Source: Candidatus Thorarchaeota archaeon (lineage in GTDB: Archaea; Asgardarchaeota; Thorarchaeia; Thorarchaeales; Thorarchaeaceae). Taken from it: a stretch of DNA of 8,000 bases. A model generated the notes under the pieces. The model ran no database searches. It was given only the letters and a program-made list of their open reading frames with translations, and had not been told where the DNA came from. Shown piece after piece: positions 1 to 6,700 of this stretch (positions within the stretch are counted from its first letter, which is position 1; each line of letters starts with the position of its first letter). The stretch covers positions 1-8,000 of the forward strand of contig SDOA01000156.1 in NCBI GenBank assembly GCA_004524595.1, read 5' to 3'. The position numbers were made by a program, and so were the translations under genes.

Positions 1-32
1 TATTCTACTACGAAAACGATAGCTGAATCTTT

Positions 33-1004
33 CTATCTTGGTACATTCCAAGAATAATACTCTTGTCTATACTGTTGGGTAAATCCAAAACGAGTATAGA
101 GTTTCACAGCTGAGGGATTATCAACATCAACTTCTAATTCAGCATATTTAATATCTTTGTCAGCTTTTATTCTCATCAAACCTTCATGCAACAAAGCCTG
201 TGCCACTCCATTCCCTCTATGTTCAGGTAATAGACCAAATGGGCCCAAGTATACTATGTTATCATTTGCACGACCAATTGAGAAACCAACAATCTTGTTG
301 TCTTTCACTACAAAGAGTGAAGTAGCATGAAAAGGTCTTGTCCTATCAAACCAATGTTTGAAGGTGGTTTGTTGCTCAGATGGAGCCATGTCCAGGTGGA
401 GCCGATCTTTGCTTAACTTGAATGTTTCATGGAATACCTCATACACCTCAGCATCTGTCCTATCACCAACTTCCTCAAATTGATACCCTTCTGGAAGTTT
501 AGAACTCTGCAACTCTGGTATCCACTTGCTCATCTCCACTCTCATTGATGCCTCTTCAGTAGCCTTATGAAATCCCTCCCTCTCATAGAGGATTTGATAG
601 TCACTTCGAAGTTTCTCATTGTTTTCATTAATTGGGCTGAGACTGGCTTCGAGTCTATTGAATCCAATATGCCTAGTATATTTCTTGCATCTCTTAATCA
701 GTGTTCGAGCGACAGCATCTCTTTTCTTTGATTGCATTACAATTGGATCCCATTTACTGATGAAGACCATTCTTGGAAATCCTGTGTATATCCCCAATTT
801 GCCAAGAATCTCACGACTCTCTTGCTCTCGTGCTAAGACGACTAATTCGTTCTCATCATCTGCTCTCTCATTGAGTGATTGCTCAATTTCAGCTGTTGTC
901 CTATTCTCAACTCTAAATACCGATGACTGCAAAGTCTCGAAGGTAAATTTGGCTAGTTCAGCTATATCAATATCACTAAGTCTTTGAACAATAATTTCAA
1001 ACAT
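33..1004 (-). CDS. GNAT-family N-acetyltransferase with two tandem GNAT halves
   Basis: Likely transfers an acetyl group from acetyl-CoA to an amine; the substrate is unknown. With the ATG start the protein is 323 aa. The C-terminal half (about 170-323) is a clear GNAT domain. Strand LFVVKDNKIVGFSIG is followed by the acetyl-CoA loop PEHRGNGVAQALL (the R/Q-x-x-G-x-G/A motif at about 263-268), then the DNPSAVKLYTRFGF segment (about 295-308) typical of motif B. The N-terminal half (about 1-160) has the same layout, ending with LYEREGFHKA, but its loop reads QSKKRDAVARTL and lacks the glycines, so it is probably a non-catalytic copy, as in MshD-like tandem GNATs. An in-frame GTG at 1013 would add three residues. 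The ATG at 1004 is preferred because GTGAT, which matches the archaeal anti-SD, sits four bases upstream of it. It is divergent from thiI. The family is secure; the substrate is not. Confidence 0.85.
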   Translation of the reverse strand: MFEIIVQRLSDIDIAELAKFTFETLQSSVFRVENRTTAEIEQSLNERADDENELVVLAREQESREILGKLGIYTGFPRMVFISKWDPIVMQSKKRDAVARTLIKRCKKYTRHIGFNRLEASLSPINENNEKLRSDYQILYEREGFHKATEEASMRVEMSKWIPELQSSKLPEGYQFEEVGDRTDAEVYEVFHETFKLSKDRLHLDMAPSEQQTTFKHWFDRTRPFHATSLFVVKDNKIVGFSIGRANDNIVYLGPFGLLPEHRGNGVAQALLHEGLMRIKADKDIKYAELEVDVDNPSAVKLYTRFGFTQQYRQEYYSWNVPR

Positions 1005-1025
1005 AAATATCACATCTTAATTGTT

Positions 1026-1040
1026 CTATTTTTTTTTGCA
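1026..1040 (-). promoter_or_regulatory. Possible A-rich promoter element for the GNAT gene
   Basis: Read on the minus strand, the segment is GCA9-TAGAAC, a BRE/TATA-like A-rich stretch about 25-30 bases upstream of the ATG at 1004. The plus strand carries a run of nine Ts at 1029-1037. If it is used, the transcript would have a very short leader, yet a GTGAT SD-like element is still visible before the ATG. This is weak and rests only on position and composition. Confidence 0.2.
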
Positions 1041-1082
1041 CTTTGTGAATAGCATGTTTCTAGATGATACCAATTAGTTGAA

Positions 1083-1108
1083 TTATGGATGCTTGATTAC
1101 ATTCATAA
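1083..1108. repeat. Imperfect inverted repeat in the divergent GNAT/thiI intergenic region
   Basis: TTATGGATG (1083-1091) and CATTCATAA (1100-1108) are 9-bp inverted arms with an 8-base spacer. Eight of nine pairs are Watson-Crick and the ninth would be G-U in RNA. The repeat lies about 38-63 bases upstream of the thiI start and about 80 bases upstream of the GNAT start. It could be an operator for the divergent promoters or a leader hairpin for thiI. No regulator is identifiable here. The AT-rich stretch around 1101-1109 could serve as a TATA element for thiI, in which case the repeat overlaps it. Confidence 0.4.
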
Positions 1109-1145
1109 GTTCTCTTACATGCGCCAATATTTGTAGTGAATCAAA

Positions 1146-2333
1146 TTGCAAGTAGAATATTCTTCCGTTCTTGTCCGATTTGGAGAGATTGGAATCAAAT
1201 CTAAACAAACTCGCCGTCGAATGACCAACCTACTTGCTGACCATATAAGATCTGCATTGAATGAACATGATATTATCTTCACAGAAGTCCGAATAGAGTA
1301 TGGTCGAATCTTTGTTGTAACAGATGATGCTGAAAATGCAGCTAAAATCACAGCTAGGGTTTTTGGGGTTGTTTCCACCTCTCCAGTATTTGAAACATCA
1401 GCAGATAAGGATGACATTCTTGAAACCGGTGAACTGCTTGCTCGAAGATACTTTAAGAGAGGACTAACCTTTGCTGTTGATGGTCGAAGAACAGGCACTC
1501 ATGAATACACAAGCCAAGAGATTAGAGGTCTCTTAGGCGAGCGAATTTTAGAGGGAATTCCTGAACTAGAGTTGAAAGTCAATCTCACATCACCTGAACA
1601 ATCGCTCTATGTAGAAATTCGGGATGAAAGAACGTATTTCTTCACTGAAACTTACAAAGGTGTTGGAGGGATGCCTACTGGAACCCAAGGTAAGGCAGTA
1701 TGTACTATTTCAACAGGACTCGATTCACCAGTTGCTGCATACAAGATAATGAGGCGTGGTGTTGTTCCCGTCTTTGTTTACTTTGACAACTCTCCTCATG
1801 CAGACTCTCGATGCACAGAAGTGGCAATACAACAAGCTCAATTGCTCGCAAATTACATTTATGGATATAATGTGAAGATGTACATAGTTCCACATTGGCC
1901 AGATTTAGAGGATGCTATGCGTTGTGGTCCTGAGAAAATGACCTGTCTATTTTGTAAAAGGAATATGATGCGTATTGCCCGTGAGATTGCGATTGCTGAA
2001 AAGGCTGATATGATAGTCACCGGAGAGATTATTGGTGAACAAGCATCTCAGACTACTGCTAACCTCAGAGTAATTGATGAGGCAGTGAAGGACTTTCCAA
2101 TACTACGACCTCTTGCAGGAGATGACAAAGTAGATGTTGAACGACTAGCTCAAGAAATCGGAACTTACCAATTTGCCTCTGAGAGCATCGAGTGCTGCGA
2201 TCTTGCTCCGAAATATCCTGCTATAGCCTCATCAGTAGAATCCGTTCTTAACGCTGAGGAAAACATGAATCAATCAATTCTAGCTGAAGAACTTAGAAAT
2301 GCAAAAGTCATATGGCTAAGGAAAAAGAAGTAA
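1146..2333 (+). CDS. thiI: ThiI, tRNA 4-thiouridine synthase (archaeal type, no rhodanese domain)
   Basis: ThiI adenylates U8 of tRNA and replaces its oxygen with sulfur, giving s4U. The 395 aa fit the family: a ferredoxin-like N-terminal domain (1-75, with VRFGEIGIKSKQTRRRM), THUMP (about 76-170) and a PP-loop AANH domain (about 175-390). The PP-loop reads STGLDSPVAAY (189-199), where the family usually has SGGxDS. TGEIIGEQASQT and LRPLAGDDK are further ThiI signatures. C267-x-x-C270 corresponds to the CxxC shown to be essential in Methanococcus maripaludis ThiI. C350/C351 in IECCDL aligns with E. coli Cys344. The E. coli-type rhodanese domain is absent, as usual in archaea. The start is TTG: an in-frame TGA three codons upstream (1137-1139) rules out extension, and a later start would cut the conserved N-terminus. 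GTGA at 1136-1139 is a weak SD. Confidence 0.95.
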   Translation: MQVEYSSVLVRFGEIGIKSKQTRRRMTNLLADHIRSALNEHDIIFTEVRIEYGRIFVVTDDAENAAKITARVFGVVSTSPVFETSADKDDILETGELLARRYFKRGLTFAVDGRRTGTHEYTSQEIRGLLGERILEGIPELELKVNLTSPEQSLYVEIRDERTYFFTETYKGVGGMPTGTQGKAVCTISTGLDSPVAAYKIMRRGVVPVFVYFDNSPHADSRCTEVAIQQAQLLANYIYGYNVKMYIVPHWPDLEDAMRCGPEKMTCLFCKRNMMRIAREIAIAEKADMIVTGEIIGEQASQTTANLRVIDEAVKDFPILRPLAGDDKVDVERLAQEIGTYQFASESIECCDLAPKYPAIASSVESVLNAEENMNQSILAEELRNAKVIWLRKKK

Positions 2334-2370
2334 CAAATGCTCTATACCATCCTTATTTTACCAATTAGAA

Positions 2371-2390
2371 TCCTAAAAACTCCTAAATAC
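2371..2390. repeat. Two 10-bp direct repeats between thiI and the histone gene
   Basis: TCCTAAAAAC (2371-2380) is followed directly by TCCTAAATAC (2381-2390), which is nine of ten identical with a period of one helical turn. It lies 38 bases after the thiI stop and about 115 bases before the histone start. Such phasing suits a protein contacting one DNA face, but two copies could also be chance in AT-rich DNA. Confidence 0.35.
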
Positions 2391-2394
2391 GTTC

Positions 2395-2412
2395 CAAAAG
2401 GTATATTTTTTA
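2395..2412 (+). promoter_or_regulatory. CAAAAGGTATA element followed by a T tract (promoter or thiI terminator)
   Basis: CAAAAGGTATA (2395-2405) runs into a T-rich tract (2404-2411, six Ts in a row). The same 11 bases recur at 2747-2757, upstream of the deacetylase gene. It can be read as BRE plus TATA for a histone transcript with a long leader of about 75 bases. Alternatively, the T tract is the U-rich transcription end of thiI, since archaeal termination needs only U-rich RNA. The sequence alone does not decide. Confidence 0.35.
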
Positions 2413-2440
2413 GTCTTTCCTGTAATACAAAGTTATTAAA

Positions 2441-2450
2441 TTAAAATATA
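2441..2450 (+). promoter_or_regulatory. Candidate TATA box of the histone gene
   Basis: TTAAAATATA lies in an AT-rich stretch (2431-2452). A start site about 25 bases downstream (about 2472) would leave a leader of roughly 30 bases that includes the AAGGAG ribosome-binding site at 2488-2493. A second candidate, TATAAA at 2464-2469, would place the start inside or beyond that site, so it fits less well. Confidence 0.4.
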
Positions 2451-2472
2451 CATGAATCGGCTGTATAAACGC

Positions 2473-2483
2473 TGCAAATTGCA
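2473..2483. promoter_or_regulatory. TGCAA-A-TTGCA palindrome near the predicted histone transcription start
   Basis: Perfect 5-bp arms flank a central A. With the TATA box at 2441-2450, the palindrome falls on the expected start site, where a bound repressor would block initiation. Its small size means it could be fortuitous. Confidence 0.25.
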
Positions 2484-2504
2484 TTTTAAGGAGTCTGAAA
2501 CGTC

Positions 2505-2741
2505 ATGCCAAGATCACGAAAAGACAGAATCATTCCTGTAGCACCAATTGACAAACTCATAAGAAGGGCTGGAGCTGGACGAGTGAGCGATAAAGGTGCT
2601 GAACGGCTTGCTCAGATACTTGAGGAAGTTGGTGAATATGTTGCTCGGAGAGCCTTTGAGCTTACTGTTCATACTGGAAGAAAGACAATAACTGACAAAG
2701 ACATTGAGTTAGCATACAAACAGTGGGGCCGACCGACTTAG
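2505..2741 (+). CDS. Archaeal histone with a short basic N-terminal tail
   Basis: A DNA-wrapping histone of 78 aa, compared with 69 for HMfB, to which it aligns almost gap-free. The fold runs from P11 (PVAPIDKLIRRAGAGRVSD) through the long helix 2 (about 28-57) to GRKTITDKDIEL. The DNA-contact residues R26 and R59-K60-T61 are kept. So are the R59/D66 pair and the L53, H56 and D66 positions that form the dimer-dimer interface in HMfB, so polymerisation along DNA should be possible. G23, matching HMfB G16 at the layer-stacking position, is also kept. About seven extra residues precede the fold (MPRSRKDRI, five of them charged), which makes a short basic tail. The C-terminus ends QWGRPT. ATG is preceded by AAGGAG with an 11-base spacing. 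It has its own upstream promoter-like AT-rich region, so it is probably transcribed separately from thiI. Confidence 0.95.
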   Translation: MPRSRKDRIIPVAPIDKLIRRAGAGRVSDKGAERLAQILEEVGEYVARRAFELTVHTGRKTITDKDIELAYKQWGRPT

Positions 2742-2746
2742 TATTG

Positions 2747-2758
2747 CAAAAGGTATAA
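2747..2758 (+). promoter_or_regulatory. Second CAAAAGGTATA element, possible deacetylase promoter
   Basis: This is an exact 11-base copy of 2395-2405, six bases after the histone stop and 58 bases before the GTG at 2816. Read as BRE (CAAAA) plus TATA (GGTATAAG), it would start transcription near 2780 and leave a leader of about 35 bases. The repetition upstream of two consecutive genes supports a regulatory role, though only two copies are seen. Confidence 0.35.
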
Positions 2759-2815
2759 GGTTTTCAATCCCTTTGGACCATAGAAATACAGAGTGTATGC
2801 TTCTGGTGGTGTTAT

Positions 2816-3511
2816 GTGAAGAAGGTAAGTGAGCCAGTTGAGGATATGACAGTAATCCTATCCATACACGATGTCATTCCTACTCTCGAAGATGATATCA
2901 TCAAGACATATGATCGGCTCACAGACCTAGGGATTAGTTCATTCACTCTTCTCGTGACCCCATTCTATCAAATGAAAAAGACAAATTCTTTCACAAAAGG
3001 GTCTCTCTTCAATGAATTCCTTCTCTCACTGGGTGTTGAGATTTCCCTACATGGTTATTCACATTTCACAAAATCGGGATCAATGGCAGAGTTCTCAGAT
3101 ATCACCACAGCACGTGCATTGATACGATTAAGGGACGGCGTTTCACTCTTCAAAAAGGGGTTTAACCAAAAACCAATTGGATTCATACCTCCCCTCTGGG
3201 AAGGTCCGCCTAGGGTTGTAAAGGCTGCAAAGCAAATTGGATTTGAGTATTGTACTCTAGGTAGTCACATATTTAGACTATCTGACTCTAAAGTCTTTAG
3301 CACTGCAACTCCAATCATCAGTCAAGGTGGACGTTCGGTTAAAATTGAATCTGCAATGTTAGAAATGGAGCTTGGAGGAGCATTACAGATTGGCATTCAT
3401 CCAAAAGACTATAGTATGAACAACCTCTTTGAATTGCTTGCTGACCTGAGAGATAATCAAGGGTATCATTTTACCAGTTATAGTGGTTATCTTACTGGAG
3501 CTAAAAGATAG
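2816..3511 (+). CDS. DUF2334 polysaccharide deacetylase-like protein (NodB fold)
   Basis: A probable metal-dependent deacetylase acting on N- or O-acetyl groups of a glycan; the true substrate is unknown. The 231-aa protein shows the NodB-fold landmarks in their DUF2334 form. SIHDVIP (H18-D19) takes the place of the TFDD motif, and HGYSH (H79, H83) gives the metal histidines. FIPPLWEG (P125-W128) matches the RxPxW region, and IGIHP (H195-P196) is the C-terminal catalytic histidine motif. No signal peptide or membrane segment is visible, so it appears cytoplasmic, unlike most wall-acting deacetylases. The GTG start has GGTGG at 2805-2809 upstream. An ATG at 2846 (Met11) would begin just before the first conserved strand and is also possible, so the N-terminus is uncertain. 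It is 74 bases after the histone and has its own promoter-like element. The fold is secure; the substrate is not. Confidence 0.85.
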   Translation: MKKVSEPVEDMTVILSIHDVIPTLEDDIIKTYDRLTDLGISSFTLLVTPFYQMKKTNSFTKGSLFNEFLLSLGVEISLHGYSHFTKSGSMAEFSDITTARALIRLRDGVSLFKKGFNQKPIGFIPPLWEGPPRVVKAAKQIGFEYCTLGSHIFRLSDSKVFSTATPIISQGGRSVKIESAMLEMELGGALQIGIHPKDYSMNNLFELLADLRDNQGYHFTSYSGYLTGAKR

Positions 3512-3549
3512 CCAAGGGATTGAATGTGGTTCGAAAAATGCTAATCCAT

Positions 3550-3563
3550 TTCGTGAAAACGAA
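3550..3563. repeat. Hairpin with GAAA tetraloop, TTCGT-GAAA-ACGAA
   Basis: A perfect 5-bp stem closes a GNRA-type GAAA loop. Beyond one T-T mismatch two more pairs are possible (3547-3548 with 3565-3566). It lies 38 bases after the deacetylase stop. It could be a 3' end structure of that transcript. A stem this short is common by chance, but the GNRA loop makes it more RNA-like. Confidence 0.35.
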
Positions 3564-3574
3564 TTGTATCCACA

Positions 3575-3592
3575 GCATAATTCTTCTTATGC
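3575..3592. repeat. Inverted repeat GCATAA-TTCTTC-TTATGC
   Basis: Perfect 6-bp arms flank a 6-base pyrimidine spacer. It lies about 103-120 bases upstream of the giant gene's start, next to the AT-rich TATGCATATGATTTTATG segment (3588-3605) that could hold its TATA box. It may be an operator-like site. A chance origin is plausible at this size. Confidence 0.35.
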
Positions 3593-3615
3593 ATATGATT
3601 TTATGAGGATGTGCA

Positions 3616-3666
3616 GTTAGAGTCTATACTCCGTAGGTCGCACTAAAGAAATTTCAGGACTCTAAC
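3616..3666. repeat. 9-bp perfect inverted repeat in the leader of the giant surface-protein gene
   Basis: GTTAGAGTC (3616-3624) and GACTCTAAC (3658-3666) are exact inverted copies separated by 33 bases, ending 10 bases before the purine-rich ribosome-binding region. If transcribed, the stem would enclose a 33-base loop just upstream of the Shine-Dalgarno sequence. No tRNA, box C/D or known riboswitch pattern was recognised in it. An exact 9-mer match at this spacing is unlikely by chance in 183 bp (roughly a few percent, rough mental estimate). Confidence 0.5.
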
Positions 3667-3679
3667 GACCATCAAGAGA

Positions 3680-3700
3680 GGAGGATTACACCTCATGAGG
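3680..3700 (+). promoter_or_regulatory. Strong Shine-Dalgarno and start-codon palindrome of the giant gene
   Basis: GGAGG at 3680-3684 lies 10 bases before the ATG at 3695, within a purine run starting at 3674, and fixes this start. The ATG sits in the centre of the perfect palindrome CCTCATGAGG (3691-3700). Its left arm CCTC can also pair with GAGG of the SD across a 6-base loop. Two mutually exclusive short pairings therefore touch the SD and the start codon. Confidence 0.6.
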
Positions 3701-6700
3701 AAGAATGTTATTCTTTGCATTTCATTAGTAGTACTGTTCATGTTACCAATGACAACACCTCTATCTGGTAATGAAGAGGTTTCAGGGATTTTGCCTCTTC
3801 TCACGCCATATGATGCGGGATACTCCGTATCTGATATCAATGATCCGAGCACAGGATCTGGGCTTCCTCTCGATGTTAGTATAAATGGAGTCGTTTCAAA
3901 TGTTGGTGAGGGTTCGATGACCATCACTTCAACAAGTAGTGGAACAAGCTCTGTCACTCTCACTGATGGTTGGTCTGGCTCTAATCTTCAAGCCCAAATT
4001 GAGACACTCTCATGGCGAGCTGAGGATGTTTTAGAGAATGGGAATCTGAACTTGTACCACAATGAACTCTTTATCGTTACCTCTGATTCTGCCCAAAATG
4101 ATGACATAGTTCAAGTACCTAATCGATGGACAATCATTAAGAATGTCCCTGATGATAATCCGCATCCACTACATGGATTTTATGAATTAGATAGCGATCC
4201 AAATGGAATCGGATCTCGGGGTGTATTTGTTGAGGCTCAGTTTACCACTAGCTATGATGCTACTCCCACAGATGAGATCTACATCAGTCAGATGGTCTCT
4301 ATGCCTTACAGAGAATTGTACTCTGCAGATGTCACCTTCAACTATTATGTTACCTCGAGCTCTACCATGAATGATAAGGTCCATCTCTTTGTTAGATTTG
4401 GCGAACACACAACAAAGTTTCATGTCTTTGAGTCTGGTGATACTACTAATACTTGGCTCACTGCAACAGTAAGTATTCCTGCATCTTCAATAACTGGTAC
4501 CTCTCGAAATGCACTTCTATTCGATATAGGTCTCGCGACTGACGAGAGCGTCACACAGACCAGTTCTTCTAATGCTTATGCATATATCGATAACATTGAA
4601 CTAGATCTAGTCATAAGACCATTTCCAGAGCAAGTTAATCTAAATGCCAATGGTACGCTTGTCTGGGGATACAAGACAGGTAGTGTCTATCCCTATGTTC
4701 CTGATGACGCGAATCGTGATTGTTACGACGCTCCAAACATAGGTATAGACTTTGATGGATACGGAAATGACGGAGGTCTTGGAGTTGGCATGTATGATGG
4801 TTCTGGTCAATACATACCTGTTTCTGTGTTTCAGACTGGTCTTCAATTTCCGTTAGACCTTCCTGATGGTGCAATTGTGACTTCAGCATATCTTGAGGTT
4901 GAAGCGATGTTAGGTTCCAATCCTCCTCTTTCAGGAATGAGAATCTATGTTGCAGAAGAGGTGAATGTAGCAGCGTTTACATCTGGTTTACCAAGTCTCG
5001 AAGACCGATATAATTGGTTAGAAACAAGTGTTGACTGGTCTCTAAACTCATGGGTGACTAATCAACCCACACGATATAGGTCTCCTGATATGGCTGGTCA
5101 GGTCCAATGGATAATAAGTCAGTCTGGTTGGTCAAGTGGCAACTATATTGCTCTTATGTTGGACTTGATGTATGTTGATTATTATCAGAGATGGAATGAT
5201 ATCAAAGGTACATCTCACTTCAATGATCAAAATAGAGCTAGGCTGTTTGTTGAGTATATCGTACCTGAGACTGAGGACCATGTGATATCTTTCAATTACC
5301 AGAAAGACATTACAATTGATCATCTCGATGTTGTCTCGGACTTGTCGAATTTTCCTGTTCTTATCGATATCGTTGATGCAGATCTCAAGAGTCATGTTTT
5401 CTCCAATGGTGATGATATTGCCTTTACTATTGATGGAGTTCACGTTGAGCATGAGATTGAACTCTACAATCCATCCTATAGCGAAACTCACGCTCACCTT
5501 ATTGCTTGGGTGAAAGTTCCAGAATTATCTAGTTCAACAGACACCGTCATCACAATGCATTATGGGTGCGCTAATGCTCCTTCTGGTCTTGGTGCTGGAG
5601 TATGGAGTGATTATGCAGTTGTGCACCATCTTAATGATGATCCAACAGATACTCAATATGATAGCACAGCGTATAACTATGATGGAACATCATATGGTGG
5701 TTTGAGTACGAGTAATCTTGTTTCAGGGCAGATAGGTTATGGTATTGATTTCGACGGTACTGATGATGTAATATCTGTAGGGCAGATCTATACTGATGAT
5801 TGGATCCAGTTTACCATGAGTGCATGGGTCAGTCATGATGGTTCAGGCTCTCAGGAATGGGATGATCGTATTTTCTCGAAGGCTCCAACTACCACTGTTT
5901 CCACCTGTATTATGCATCTTGCTATTGACCAAACTGGGAAGATGAGGGTTCGGCTCTCTACTGATGGTACTGGTGGAAGTGCCGCCTCATCCTTAGACAG
6001 CACGAGTACTCCATCTGATTTTGATTGGCATCTGCTAACCTGGACATGGAGTGCATCCACTGAGATGATATATCTCTATGTCGATGGGCAACCAGATGGT
6101 TCTTTTGCAAAAGATGGCGATTCTGTGGCAAATTCAGATATTATGTGGATTATTGCGAATTGGGAAGTGGGTACTTCAAACACTCGCCATTTTGATGGCA
6201 AGATTGATGAGATTCGTTTACGACCGAGCGTTGTTTCCGCAGCTTGGGTGGCAACTGAGTATAATAATCAATACAATCCGAGTAGCTTCTATTCTGTTGG
6301 CTCAGAAGAGTCTAATACCGATACTTGGTCCGATGCGGGAAGCACAAGTCTAGTCTTCACAACCTCCTCACCAACAGCTGTCACGCTAGATGTTAATTTG
6401 ACTATGGATATCAGTGGTGAAGGACAGACATTAGATGAGAATCTTAATCCCGGGACAAGCTACTACATAGAGAGCGGAAGTGAAATCGTAAACTGGACTG
6501 CAAAGGTTATGGTATCTCCTCCTGCTGGAGCAACTTCAATGGGATTTAATGTTGCATATCCAATGGCTGAATGGAGACCGACATCAGTTCTGAATCCTTT
6601 CAATGTGGTCAAGGCTAATCCTAGTGATTGGACTTATCAGGCAGGTACGTTGACAATAAACGCAGCCTCTATAGACTACTGGGGGATTTGGACTCTAAAG

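Noticed and set aside
619..987. Plus-strand open frame of 122 codons
   Set aside because: It lies wholly antisense to the GNAT gene, whose conserved motifs fix the real frame. Its serine/leucine-rich product shows no domain.
1115..1498. Minus-strand open frame of 127 codons
   Set aside because: It is antisense to the ThiI N-terminal and THUMP domains, and its Ser-rich translation is a complement artefact.
2371..2390. Telomere-like CCTAAA repeat
   Set aside because: There are only two copies, on an archaeal-looking chromosome between ordinary genes, so a telomeric meaning is not credible.
3611..3670. Possible tRNA or box C/D small RNA around the 9-bp inverted repeat
   Set aside because: There is no cloverleaf, no T-loop GTTCRA motif, and no matching RUGAUGA / CUGA boxes; only the single long-range stem is supported.
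2334..3694. Operon of histone, deacetylase and giant protein
   Set aside because: The gaps are 74 and 183 bp with promoter-like elements and inverted repeats between genes, and the functions are unrelated for the histone. Co-transcription is not supported.
3716..3720. Lipobox cysteine in the giant protein's signal peptide
   Set aside because: Cys8 sits at the start of the hydrophobic stretch rather than after it, and no L-x-G/A-C pattern follows, so a lipoprotein anchor is unlikely.
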